Numbered from the stretch's first letter, positions 52,521 through 60,913 are shown. The stretch is DNA of 64,000 nt from Paenibacillus sp. (GCF_031177825.1 NZ_JAPSKE010000005.1:303792-367791); one strand, 5' to 3'. The notes: generated by a model from the letters alone, not told the origin. Numbers and translations: made by a program.

Positions 52521-52537
52521 CTAACACAAATGAACAT
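52521..52537. promoter_or_regulatory. DeoR operator upstream of its own gene
   Basis: CTAACACAAATGAACAT, 16 of 17 bases equal to 51644-51660, in the same orientation relative to the controlled - strand gene and 27 bases from its start. This suggests autoregulation. Confidence 0.65.
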
Positions 52538-52551
52538 CATCCAGCTGTAAG

Positions 52552-52574
52552 AAAGACCCTTCCGAAGAAGGGCC
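52552..52574 (-). terminator. Terminator of the CPBP gene
   Basis: On the - strand GGCCCTTC-TTCG-GAAGGGTC followed by TTTCTT: an eight-pair stem with a stable UUCG loop, 65 bases after the CPBP stop and before the deoR promoter. Confidence 0.85.
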
Positions 52575-52638
52575 ATTCGTGTTTACCATAGGTTCCTAAT
52601 GGATGGGGGGTCGCCGTTGGATTCCCCGACGCTGCCAT

Positions 52639-53358
52639 CTAGGCTCCCCAACCTAATGAAAGCGTAAATACGCCTATCACAGCCATCACATCCATTGCAT
52701 AATGAACGATCATGATCGGAAGAAGCCTCCGGATTCTCACAAAAATGAAAGCCACGGTTAACGCTAGCGGGATCATTGATACAAAATGCCACAACATAAA
52801 ACGAAAATCCATTAGGGTAACCGGCAAGGTGACATGCTGGAACGCTAGAAAGGAGGCACATAAAAACACAGCGATTCTCGTTGATCTCATAGCCTTTTCT
52901 ATCTTTGGAAAACTATAACCCATATACGTTGGAAGCTCCGCCAATGCATTCGTTAACGGAAAGAAGATCAATGCCAGAATCGCTGCCCATACAGGTAAAG
53001 ACTGAATCATCGTATCCGGCGGTTGTAAAGTTCCATTTATGAGAAAGCCAAAGCCACTAAATCCAATCCCGCCCGCAATTCCCCCCGCGAGGAAAATCCA
53101 CCACACCTGCTTGATATCCCGCCATAATTTCGTGCGGTCAAAATGAATTCGTTCTAAATACGTCGTACCGTCTCTCCTAGCTAGAAGACTTAATAGCATG
53201 AAACCGGTAAGATTGGTCGCTACGGCATAAAATGGCCACCATGCGACCGATTCTTCCCAAGACAAAGCAAATATGAATATCGCTAACAGTTGCATCGAGC
53301 CAAATAAGACTGTTCTAGATAATAACATGATAAACGGGAAAACCAGGCTCTTCCCCAT
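52639..53358 (-). CDS. CPBP-type membrane protein, probably protease-dead
   Basis: 239 residues, ATG at 53358 behind AAGGGG. About seven hydrophobic segments in the layout of the CPBP (Abi/CAAX protease-like) family: the position of motif 1 reads LAELPTYMGYSFP, motif 2 FLAFQHVTLPVT and motif 3 IMIVHYAMDV. The usual EExxxR of motif 1 is reduced to a single glutamate, so peptidase activity is doubtful. It is a single gene between the mannoside locus and a decayed zone. Possible roles in this family are bacteriocin immunity and membrane protein processing; none can be assigned here. Confidence 0.75.
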   Translation of the reverse strand: MGKSLVFPFIMLLSRTVLFGSMQLLAIFIFALSWEESVAWWPFYAVATNLTGFMLLSLLARRDGTTYLERIHFDRTKLWRDIKQVWWIFLAGGIAGGIGFSGFGFLINGTLQPPDTMIQSLPVWAAILALIFFPLTNALAELPTYMGYSFPKIEKAMRSTRIAVFLCASFLAFQHVTLPVTLMDFRFMLWHFVSMIPLALTVAFIFVRIRRLLPIMIVHYAMDVMAVIGVFTLSLGWGA

Positions 53359-53503
53359 GAAATTCCCCTTCCTTCCGATCCAGTTTCCCTTGCATGACTC
53401 ATCTTACGTGATGGAGCTCAGGCGCAAACCGCAAACTTTTAGCGTCGTACCGCAAAAATTGGGGGTACGTCCGCAATTGTCTTGCAGCTAGTCCATTGGA
53501 ACA

Positions 53504-53610
53504 TCACTTATCCAATCTCTTCTCCAGTTCCGCCAACACCTTTTCTAGCAACTGAGTTTCTTCCGTCATCGCCGAAAGTTTTTCACTTTTCAACACGCAA
53601 GAATGTTTTA
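53504..53610 (-). pseudogene. Unidentified C-terminal coding fragment
   Basis: Just upstream of the CPBP gene a - strand frame ending TGA at 53504 reads LKSEKLSAMTEETQLLEKVL followed by AELEKRLDK, a plausible amphipathic helix at the end of a regulator-like protein. No start or further homology is seen. The rest of 53359-53627 holds nothing recognisable. Confidence 0.3.
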
Positions 53611-53627
53611 TGTCCGTTACATGCGTA

Positions 53628-53664
53628 AAACCCGAGCGGAACTATTTCAAGATCGCTCGGGTTT
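53628..53664. terminator. Terminator-like hairpin overlapping the RtcB fossil
   Basis: AAACCCGAGCG-N15-CGCTCGGGTTT, an 11-bp perfect stem; the + strand side is followed by CTTTTC, the - strand side by TAC. It now forms the end of the truncated rtcB frame and probably belonged to a neighbouring lost gene. Confidence 0.65.
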
Positions 53665-54180
53665 CTTTTCTATACTGGTTCTGAACGGCTGCCCTGGTGG
53701 ACGGTGTCGCCCCTTTCCGAACGACAACGACGTCCTTCCCGTTATGCGTCTCTTTCCAGGCATAGTTGTGGTGATTATGAACTTCAAGATCCGCCTGCGT
53801 CCCCAGAATGGACAGCACTTGCCCAATGACATAGTCCCGGCCCGCGTAGGCGTAGCGACCAGCCAGCTTCATCGCTCGGTAATACATATCTCCAAGCACG
53901 CTGCTCAGCTCCAGCAGGGTCGGCGTTTGGTCCATCTTCTCGCCCGGAGCATTCGCGAGAAACTCTCGACCGGCTGCCAAGTTCAGAAACCGCTTGCCGT
54001 CTTATGCCCGAATCCCCTGCTTCCAAAATGATTCGCTTCCGCTATGCAATCGGCCACCCCCGGATCCACATTGAAATCGCCGCCACTAGTAATGCCATTG
54101 CGAAACAACGTCGCATGGATTACCCGATCATGAAAGGAGACGCGCAAGAGTCGTCCCGGCGTCTCGTCGTCAATTAACAC
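53642..54180 (-). pseudogene. rtcB: RtcB-type RNA ligase fossil, truncated and frameshifted
   Basis: Two adjoining - strand frames give a coherent RtcB segment: LFRNGITSGGDFNVDPGVAD with HFGSRGFGHKTASGF (to 53983), then after a frame change AAGREFLANAPGEKMDQTP, MYYRAMKLAGRYAYAGRDYV and HNHHNYAWKETHNGKDVVVV with RKGATP (to about 53680). These carry the family's manganese histidines (HNHHN). Sequence before LIDDETPG and after RKGATP, which holds the catalytic C-terminal part, is missing; the frame runs into a terminator hairpin. Clearly a non-functional remnant. Confidence 0.8.
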
Positions 54181-54189
54181 ATCTTCCCC

Positions 54190-54590
54190 TGAAAAGCCTC
54201 TATAAGTCGCCTCCGCCGCTTAACCGACGCCGACCAAAGCCGCCTTGATCGCCGAGTTGACCGACGCCCTCGAGCCCCTCCTCGATCAGCTCCAGCACTC
54301 GCTCGCGTCCGACGAGGCTCTCGAGCAGCTGCAGCGCCCGCAGATCCTGCATCGCTTCTTGCAGAACTTCCAGCCGGATCGACTCGACCGGTCCCTCTTC
54401 GCCCGGGTACACCAGGAACGCGTCCCCGGACGGGAAGCTGCTGCCGCATCCGTCACGCGATACGGGTCGATCGCCCGAAGCGAATATTGCGTATTCCAGA
54501 AGTTATAGCCCCAATGCAAAAATCCGGCCACTCGAAACTTGTAAAGCTGAACGCCGAGGATGCGGTTGCGGGCGGAAGGCATAATCGCCC
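54190..54590 (-). pseudogene. DUF4091 (glycosidase-like) protein fossil, frameshifted
   Basis: Read on the - strand, MPSARNRILGVQLYKFRVAG then FLHWGYNFWNTQYSLRAIDP and YRVTDA in one frame continue, after a one-base change at about 54440, as FPSGDAFLVYPGEEGPVESI and RLEVLQEAMQDLRALQLLES in another. This is the conserved C-terminal part of DUF4091 proteins that sit in sugar loci. The N-terminal part is absent. It abuts the RtcB fossil at 54180. Confidence 0.8.
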
Positions 54591-54690
54591 GTTATTTCAA
54601 GAAGCAAGGGAAAGAAATGTAATTTGCGAATTATGCACACAATACACAGAGAATCCCACCGAATCATCGGACGGAAAGGACGTGTATGAC

Positions 54691-55683
54691 GTGAATACGA
54701 GGCGGAACATCGCGCTTTTGACCCTTCTTCTCTTATTAACGATTTGTCTTGTCCGGCTCCTCCTCGCGCTCCAGACCGTTCGATCGCTGGTGGCCGAAGG
54801 CGAAGGCCTTGGTTACACGGCGCCTAAAACCTGCAGAGCGGTCCTGATTTCGCAGGAAGTGAACAACCCTTATTGGAAAGCTGTCGAAAACGGGGCGAGG
54901 GACGCCGCAGCGCGCGGCGGCTGGAGCTTGCAGTACGTCGGGCCGCAACGCATCGACCCCGAAGAGCAACGGCGTCTGCTTGAGAAGGCTATCGCGAGCC
55001 GGGCGGACGCCGTCCTGCTGCAAGGCACGGGGGACCCGCGTTACCGCGGGCTCATCGACGAGGCGGTTCGCTCCGGGATACTCGTCGTCACCGTCGACGC
55101 CGACGAACCGAACAGCGGCAGACATGCCTATGTCGGTACGAACAACGTCGAGGCCGGCAGAGCGATCGGCGAACTTGCTGCGACGGGCGGTATGCAAGCC
55201 CCCCTCCGGATCGGCGTGCTGATCGGCGACGAACGGGCCCCGAACCAAGCGCAGCGGCTGCAAGGACTGCGCCAGGCGATCGTCGGGTCTCCGGACGTCC
55301 AGATCGTACAAGTCGCCTCCTCCTCGATCTCCCGGCTGCGCGCAGCCTCTGCGGCGGAACACATGTTAAGAGACGATCCCGACATCGACGTCATGGCCGG
55401 GCTCAGCTCGCTGGACGGCATCGGCATTCTGGAATCGACAACGCGGGAAGGGATGCCGAAGCCTCTCATTTTCGCATTCGACGATCTGCCGGAAACGATC
55501 GAAGCCATTCGAGGAGGCGGCATCGCCGCTTCCATCGTGCAGCAGCCGACGCGCATGGGACAGCTCGCGATGGAGCTGGCAATGCGAGGAGCGGATGGGA
55601 TGTCGGTGCCCGAATATACGTATACGGACATCGATGTGCTCACGATGGAAGAACTGGAATCGGCGGAGGAGGACATTCCGTGA
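54691..55683 (+). CDS. Membrane-anchored periplasmic-type sugar-binding protein (XylFII-like)
   Basis: 330 residues from GTG 54691 (AAAGGA ten bases upstream). One N-terminal membrane helix (IALLTLLLLLTICLVRLLLAL) without lipobox, then a Peripla_BP_4-type fold beginning RAVLISQEVNNPYWKAVENG with GTGDPRYRGLIDEAV and VTVDADEPNSGRHAYVGTNN. Such an anchored binding protein encoded directly before a LytS/YesM kinase and YesN regulator is the arrangement of the clostridial XylFII-LytS-YesN xylose sensor. Here it presumably binds a monosaccharide and hands the signal to the kinase at 55680. It is not a transporter component: no permease gene follows. Confidence 0.88.
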   Translation: MNTRRNIALLTLLLLLTICLVRLLLALQTVRSLVAEGEGLGYTAPKTCRAVLISQEVNNPYWKAVENGARDAAARGGWSLQYVGPQRIDPEEQRRLLEKAIASRADAVLLQGTGDPRYRGLIDEAVRSGILVVTVDADEPNSGRHAYVGTNNVEAGRAIGELAATGGMQAPLRIGVLIGDERAPNQAQRLQGLRQAIVGSPDVQIVQVASSSISRLRAASAAEHMLRDDPDIDVMAGLSSLDGIGILESTTREGMPKPLIFAFDDLPETIEAIRGGGIAASIVQQPTRMGQLAMELAMRGADGMSVPEYTYTDIDVLTMEELESAEEDIP

Positions 55684-57128
55684 CGATTCGCACGAAGTTA
55701 TTGGTGGTGCTGCCGCTGCTTCTTCTATTCACGAACGTAACGGCGTTGTTCCTCTACCGTACCGGCCAGATGACGCAGTCGAGCTACGAGTCGATGATGG
55801 ACCGCATCCTGCTTTACAATCGAACCGTGAAACAGGCGGAGCGGTACGTACAGTCTGTCTACGATTATTTGGTCAACCCCAGCGAAACACGCGAGCGGGC
55901 GGTACAAGATATGACGGCAGAGACGGCAGCAGCGCGCAAAACATGGGAGAGCGAACCGGCGGGCTTATCCGAAGGCGGGGACCGAATCGGCTTCATGCAT
56001 CTGCTGGATACGTTATCGGAGCAAGCCGCAAGCGCGATCGTTGCCGGCCGGGAGCTGCGGACGGAGAAGGCGCTGCAGGAATATGAGCAGGCGGAGCGGA
56101 CGTTGTCCTTCATACGCGAGGACGGATCACAGCTGATCGATAGGGAACTGACGGGGTACGTTCCGATTTTTGCGCGCCTGTCGCAGGAGGTTGCGAAGCT
56201 GCATACCTTCGGCGTTTACGTGCTTCTCCTAAATACGCTATTAAGCGTTGCAACCGCGTTCTGGATTTCGCGAAGCGTAACGACTCCGGTCACGCGGCTC
56301 GTGCGCATGGCGACGGACTTTTCAGAAGGCAAACGCACTCCCCCCGAAGCGCTTCCGGAGCGGTCGAACGATGAACTCGGCTTGTTGATCGACACCTTCC
56401 ACCGCATGCAAGACGACGTGACGGCATCTATGGAACGGGAAAAGGCCGGACTCGAAAAGGATCGGATGCTCAAAGAGCTCGAGCTGCAGGCGCTGCAAAG
56501 CCAAATCCACCCGCATTTCCTATTTAATACGTTAAACGTCATTTCCAAGCTGGCTTTGTTGGAAGGAGCCGGGAAGACGAGCGATCTGATCGTCTCCCTC
56601 TCGGGCTTGATGCGTTACAATTTGCGCCGGCTGGATCGGCCCTCCACACTGCGCGAGGAGCTTCGCCATGTCGAACAATACATAGCGATTCAGCAGGCAC
56701 GATTTCGGGACAAGATTCGCTTCGAAACCGACATCGCCGAGTCGGTATTGGATGTTCCCCTTCCCGCGTTAACCATTCAACCGATTGTGGAAAATGCGTT
56801 CGTTCACGGCATCGAGGACCGTATGGAAGGGGCCGTCGTCCGACTGATCGTGCGCCCCGCAGGGGACGAGGTCCGAATTACGGTTACGGACAACGGGGTC
56901 GGCATGAAGCCGGAGACGGTCCAGGCGCTTCTGCGGTTGGAACCGGTACCTGCGGAACAAGAATCGTCCGGGATCGGAGTTCGCAACGTCGTCAAGCGAT
57001 TGCAATTGTTCGCCGGTCGCGGCGACCTGGTCGACATCGAAAGCCGGATCGGACAAGGGACGGCCATTACGCTGAGGCTGCCGGTCGGAAAGGGGGAAAC
57101 CGATGATCCGCTTATTGATCGCGGATGA
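55680..57128 (+). CDS. Sensor histidine kinase, YesM/LytS type
   Basis: 482 residues, GTG at 55680 overlapping the previous stop (GTGA). Membrane helices about 7-25 and 178-197 flank an extracellular helical sensor of about 150 residues, smaller than in the two other YesM kinases of the window. HAMP about 198-250, His_kinase box QIHPHFLFNTLNVI with H279, ATPase motifs IVENAFVHG, DNGVGM and SGIGVRNVVKRL. The short helical sensor fits a kinase that reads a partner binding protein rather than a ligand directly. The regulator gene overlaps its end by 26 bases. Confidence 0.93.
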   Translation: MTIRTKLLVVLPLLLLFTNVTALFLYRTGQMTQSSYESMMDRILLYNRTVKQAERYVQSVYDYLVNPSETRERAVQDMTAETAAARKTWESEPAGLSEGGDRIGFMHLLDTLSEQAASAIVAGRELRTEKALQEYEQAERTLSFIREDGSQLIDRELTGYVPIFARLSQEVAKLHTFGVYVLLLNTLLSVATAFWISRSVTTPVTRLVRMATDFSEGKRTPPEALPERSNDELGLLIDTFHRMQDDVTASMEREKAGLEKDRMLKELELQALQSQIHPHFLFNTLNVISKLALLEGAGKTSDLIVSLSGLMRYNLRRLDRPSTLREELRHVEQYIAIQQARFRDKIRFETDIAESVLDVPLPALTIQPIVENAFVHGIEDRMEGAVVRLIVRPAGDEVRITVTDNGVGMKPETVQALLRLEPVPAEQESSGIGVRNVVKRLQLFAGRGDLVDIESRIGQGTAITLRLPVGKGETDDPLIDRG

Positions 57129-58446
57129 CGAGCCGCTGGAGAGGGAAGGCTTAGAATGGATCGCGCGCGCCGCATTGCCCGATACGTTCGAGTTTTATCA
57201 TGCGGAGAACGGCCGGCAGGCGATCGCGCTGGCCGAGGAGCGGCGGCCCCATATCGTCTTTATGGACATTAACATGCCGGGCATTCAAGGGTTGGCGGCG
57301 CTCCGGGAAATCAAGTCGATCGTTCCGGACATGCAGATGGTGCTCGTGACCGCGTACGATTATTTCGCGTACGCGCAAGAAGCCGTCTCGCTCGGCGTGA
57401 AAGAATATATCGTGAAACCCGCGTCCCGCGAGCAGATCGAGGCGACGCTGCGGCGCATCGTCGCGCAGATGGAACAAGACCGCGGACGGCGGGAGACGGA
57501 GCTCGACCTGATGCACCGGGTATCGCAGCTCGAGCCGATCGTCGAGAACGAACTTGCGTTATCCCTCATGGTCGATCAAGTGCAAGCGGCCGACACGGAG
57601 GCGCTGTCCGATTGGCTCGCTTTCCCGCTCGACCGCGGGTGCGCCTTGATCGCGGCGTTCCCGAAGCAATCTTACGAGAACTACGGCAAAGATATGTACA
57701 TTGCGGTTCGAAGCTTCGCGAAGACGCACCCCTTCCAGAGCGTCGTCAGCTCGCTGATCGACCGTCATATGACAGTGTTCTTTCGGCTCCCCGTCCCATC
57801 GGACGGCGGGTCGCGGGAGGAAGAAATAGAAGCGTTCGGAAACAAGCTCGCCGCGTTACTCCTTCGACAATTCGGGGTGACGGTGTCCATCGGCATTGGT
57901 ACGACGCAAGAGCGTGCAGCCGGCTTTCGAACGTCGTACTTCGAAGCGGTGTTCGCTTCGACGTTTGTCGGGAACGAAGGCGGCGTCAGCTTGTTCGAGA
58001 AAATCGCCCGGTCCGGCGAACCATCCGTTACGCTGCTCGGGGGATCGGGCGGCGTGGAACAACGAAGCTATGTCGTATCCGCGCTTCAGCGCATTCGGGA
58101 GGAACGGGAGCGGCGAACCGTGTCCGTATTGGATCGGGCGAAGCAGTATATCGCCGATCGGTTTACGAGCGACATCTCGTTAGAGGAAGCCGCGGGGCAC
58201 GTTCACTTGCATCCTCAGTATTTCAGCAAATTGTTCAAGCAGCAAACGGGAGAAAGCTTCACGGATTACGTGACACGGCTTCGGATCGAGAAAGCCAAGG
58301 CGCTCATCGCGTCCGGATCGTTCAGCTTGAAAGAAATTTGCTTCGAGGTCGGGTATAAGGATCCCAATTATTTCAGCAGAGTGTTCAAAAAAGTGACCGG
58401 CTTCACGCCTACGGAATACCGTGAAGCGCGCCCCAATAATCAGTAA
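57103..58446 (+). CDS. Response regulator with AraC-type DNA-binding domain, YesN type
   Basis: 447 residues, ATG at 57103 behind AAAGGGGG, overlapping the kinase gene by 26 bases. Receiver 1-120 with D8, D9, phospho-acceptor D55 (VFMDINMP) and K in YIVKPA; C-terminal AraC domain (ISLEEAAGHVHLHPQYFSKLF and SLKEICFEVGYKDPNYFSRVF, then TGFTPTEYR). A terminator follows, then the sugar/H+ symporter gene at 58668, its probable target. The three-gene cascade is complete. Confidence 0.94.
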   Translation: MIRLLIADDEPLEREGLEWIARAALPDTFEFYHAENGRQAIALAEERRPHIVFMDINMPGIQGLAALREIKSIVPDMQMVLVTAYDYFAYAQEAVSLGVKEYIVKPASREQIEATLRRIVAQMEQDRGRRETELDLMHRVSQLEPIVENELALSLMVDQVQAADTEALSDWLAFPLDRGCALIAAFPKQSYENYGKDMYIAVRSFAKTHPFQSVVSSLIDRHMTVFFRLPVPSDGGSREEEIEAFGNKLAALLLRQFGVTVSIGIGTTQERAAGFRTSYFEAVFASTFVGNEGGVSLFEKIARSGEPSVTLLGGSGGVEQRSYVVSALQRIREERERRTVSVLDRAKQYIADRFTSDISLEEAAGHVHLHPQYFSKLFKQQTGESFTDYVTRLRIEKAKALIASGSFSLKEICFEVGYKDPNYFSRVFKKVTGFTPTEYREARPNNQ

Positions 58447-58450
58447 TCCC

Positions 58451-58480
58451 CCTTGTCTTTGCCATGCGACAAGGATTTTT
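58451..58480 (+). terminator. Terminator after the YesN regulator
   Basis: CCTTGTC-N10-GACAAGG followed by ATTTTTAT, five bases after the stop at 58446. Confidence 0.85.
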
Positions 58481-58609
58481 ATCGGCAAGCACCTTACGAT
58501 TGTGCTACCTTTCTCCTGCGCCACCCGCTCTGGACGGCGGAGCGTCATAGAAATGCGGCAAGTGCTCGAAGGAATGCAGACGATCCTTCCGATGAACGCC
58601 GATGCGCCG

Positions 58610-58618
58610 TGCTATAAT
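58610..58618 (+). promoter_or_regulatory. Extended -10 promoter of the sugar symporter gene
   Basis: TGCTATAAT is an extended -10 (TGnTATAAT) 50 bases before the ATG at 58668. No good -35 hexamer is present at 17 bases, which fits an activator-dependent promoter, perhaps driven by the YesN regulator upstream. Confidence 0.55.
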
Positions 58619-58667
58619 GGCTTGGCTAGTCATCATAGGCATCAATCATAGGAAGGTGGAACACGGT

Positions 58668-60056
58668 ATGCAAGCCTCTGTACCGGCTTCGAAAGAGCTG
58701 CAACATACAAATTCTAATCTCAAATTCGTATCGCTGATCTCCGGCATCGCGGCGATCGGCGGGTTGTTGTTCGGTTTCGATACGGCCGTCGTTTCCGGCG
58801 CTATCGGGTTTATGCAGCAGCGGTTCGCTTTAGATGAGTTTCAAGTCGGCTGGGCCGTGTCCTCTCTGATCGTCGGCTGTATCGGGGGCGCGGCGGCCGC
58901 CGGCCTCCTGAGCGACCGGTTCGGACGGAAGAAGGCGATCATTGCGGCCGCGATCTTGTTTATCGTCGGTTCGCTCGGCTCGGCCATCGCGGGAACCTTT
59001 TCCTGGTATATCCTTGCTCGCATGGTCGGGGGCGTCGGCATCGGCATCACCTCCACGTTGTGCCCGCTGTACAACGCGGAAATCTCCCCGGCCAAGTACC
59101 GAGGCAGACTCGTCGCCCTGAACCAGTTGGCGGTCGTAACAGGCATTTTCGTCGTTTATTTCATTAACTCTTATATTGCCGGCCTCGGCGACCAAGCATG
59201 GAACGTGTCGACCGGCTGGCGATGGATGTTCGGGGTGGGCGTCCTTCCTGGCATTCTTTTCCTCGCCTTGCTGTTCTTCGTGCCGGAAAGCCCGCGTTGG
59301 CTGATCAAGCAGGGCCGCGCGGCTGAAGCGCTTCCCGTGCTGATCAAGATTCACGGCGAAGAGCTCGCGAAGAAAGAAGTGCTCGAAATTAAAGAATCGT
59401 TCCGTCAAGACGCCGGACCGCTGCGCGACTTGCTTCGCCCGGGCCTTAGGCTCGCGCTGTTCGTCGGCATCGGTCTCGCCGTGCTGCAGCAGATCACCGG
59501 CATCAACGCCGTCATGTATTACGCGCCGGAAATCTTTAAAGCGACCGGCGCAGGCACGAACGCTTCGCTCGTGCAGACGATTCTTGTCGGCTTCATCAAT
59601 TTCGCGTTTACGATTTTATCCATCTGGCTCATCGACAAGGTCGGCCGCAAAGCGCTGCTGCTTGTGGGTTCGACGGTCATGACCATCAGTCTTGCGGCGA
59701 TCGGGACGGCCTTCTACACCGGTCATACGTCAGGGTCGCTCGTCCTGTTCTTCGTCTTGACCTACGTCGCAGCGTTTGCCGTGTCGCTCGGTCCGGTCGT
59801 CTGGGTGATGTTGTCCGAAATTTTCCCGAACCGGTACCGCGGACGGGCGACCGCCATTGCCTCCATGGCGCTCTGGTTCGCCGACTATGTAGTGTCCCAA
59901 TCGTTCCCGCCTCTGCTCTCGTTCGCAGGGCCCGGCGTGACGTTCTGGGGATTCGGCTTCATGTCGTTGGTTACACTCCTCTTCACCTGGAAGCTCGTCC
60001 CTGAGACGAAAGGCAAGACGCTTGAAGAGATGGAATCCCTCTGGAGCTTGAAATAA
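58668..60056 (+). CDS. Sugar/H+ symporter, MFS (AraE/XylE/GlcP type)
   Basis: 462 residues from ATG 58668 (AGGAAGGTGG eight bases upstream; the frame is open further upstream without a ribosome site). Twelve membrane helices with the sugar porter signatures GFDTAVVSGAIGFMQ, SDRFGRKKAI, YNAEISPAKYRGR, VPESPRWL, QQITGINAVMYYAPEI, DKVGRKALLL, and VPETKGKTLEEME. These mark proton symporters for xylose, arabinose, glucose or galactose. It stands alone after the sensor cascade at 54691-58446, with a strong terminator behind, and is the likely output of that cascade. Confidence 0.95.
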   Translation: MQASVPASKELQHTNSNLKFVSLISGIAAIGGLLFGFDTAVVSGAIGFMQQRFALDEFQVGWAVSSLIVGCIGGAAAAGLLSDRFGRKKAIIAAAILFIVGSLGSAIAGTFSWYILARMVGGVGIGITSTLCPLYNAEISPAKYRGRLVALNQLAVVTGIFVVYFINSYIAGLGDQAWNVSTGWRWMFGVGVLPGILFLALLFFVPESPRWLIKQGRAAEALPVLIKIHGEELAKKEVLEIKESFRQDAGPLRDLLRPGLRLALFVGIGLAVLQQITGINAVMYYAPEIFKATGAGTNASLVQTILVGFINFAFTILSIWLIDKVGRKALLLVGSTVMTISLAAIGTAFYTGHTSGSLVLFFVLTYVAAFAVSLGPVVWVMLSEIFPNRYRGRATAIASMALWFADYVVSQSFPPLLSFAGPGVTFWGFGFMSLVTLLFTWKLVPETKGKTLEEMESLWSLK

Positions 60057-60069
60057 ATAGGCGAAAGGA

Positions 60070-60106
60070 AACAGTCCGCCCAGGTACCCGGCGGACTGTT
60101 TTTTAC
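60070..60106 (+). terminator. Terminator after the sugar symporter gene
   Basis: ACAGTCCGCC-N10-GGCGGACTGT followed by six T: a classic strong intrinsic terminator. Confidence 0.93.
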
Positions 60107-60224
60107 GTGACGCCGACGCCGTCCTTTGCGGATCTTCTCAGCAACGTGCCTTGACCGTATGTGGTGAGGGCACGTTGGCCGCGATGCCGGTCAATCGCAA
60201 TGCCAGGGAGAATCCGACTTTTCA

Positions 60225-60328
60225 AGTTGGAGTCGTATTCCGGTTAGCGTTTTAAATGCAAGGTGTTTTACAGCATACTTCGAACGCCACTCCTCGACGA
60301 ACGCTCTAGCTTTCGAGGTAGGTGTGGG
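60225..60328 (-). pseudogene. Possible inverted fragment of an integrase N-terminal domain
   Basis: A - strand frame reads PTPTSKARAFVEEWRSKYAV followed by KHLAFKTLTGIRLQL, which resembles the SAM-like N-terminal domain of tyrosine recombinases (F-x-EW-x-x-KYA-x-x-HLA-x-KTL). It is opposite in strand to the integrase fossil beginning at 60388. Evidence is a motif impression only. The rest of 60107-60387 contains a 9-bp inverted repeat (AACGTGCC ... GGCACGTT, 60143-60179) and no gene. Confidence 0.3.
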
Positions 60329-60387
60329 ATTTGGCTAATATCCAGAAGCGAGGCGAAAATTCATGGTTCTTGACAGTCAAGCGATGT

Positions 60388-60877
60388 TCAAAAGCCCAAG
60401 GTGACCACGAAAGAGATTATCCCGTATGATGAAGCCGAAGTCGCCCAGATGCTCCATGCACTTCAAAAGGAGCTCTACCACTGAAGAGTTTTAATCACAG
60501 TCGCGCTCACAACCGGTCTTCGTCGCAGTGAGCTTCTTGGTCTCGAATGGAAACACGTTGACTTTAATGCCAGCGTTATTGATGTTAGACAGACGACGAT
60601 CCATGCACTTAAGGGAGAAGTAATCGTAAAGCAACCTAAAACAAAGAAATCCGTTCGTAAAATTGCTCTCCCGAGAGTGGTTTTTCTTATTCTCCCACCC
60701 CGATGGACAACCGTACTATCACGAGCGACCATACTTATGGTTTAGGCTTCGGAACGACTCGGATATGGAAATATTACGACGACGATGAACATTTACGGCC
60801 ATGCCCTCCGTTTAGCCGATCAATCGGCCGCGGACAAATTCGAATCGCTTTTCACCGCAAAAACAGTACAAGGATAA
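60388..60877 (+). pseudogene. Tyrosine recombinase (phage/ICE integrase) fossil
   Basis: The + strand frame from 60388 reads KPKVTTKEIIPYDEAEVAQM, a TGA at 60482 where a Trp codon is expected, then TVALTTGLRRSELLGLEWKH with VDFNASVIDVRQTTIH: the first catalytic-arginine box of tyrosine recombinases (TGLRRSEL). After KIALPR the frame is lost; about 70 bases further it resumes as ASERLGYGNITTTMNIYGHA with LRLADQSAADKFESL, containing the final tyrosine box (MNIYGHA), and ends TAA at 60875. The HTxAS/HxLR box is deleted. So at least one nonsense codon and one internal deletion; a terminator follows. Confidence 0.85.
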
Positions 60878-60879
60878 TG

Positions 60880-60913
60880 AAAGACGCTCGGGTGTGTTCC
60901 CAGCGTCTTTTTG
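60880..60913 (+). terminator. Terminator behind the integrase fossil
   Basis: AAAGACGCT-N13-AGCGTCTTT followed by TTG, three bases after the integrase stop. Confidence 0.8.

Noticed and set aside
54487..54690. Upstream extension of the anchored binding protein from ATG 54487
   Set aside because: The extra 68 residues overlap the DUF4091 fossil in antisense, lack a ribosome site and would precede the membrane anchor; GTG 54691 fits better.
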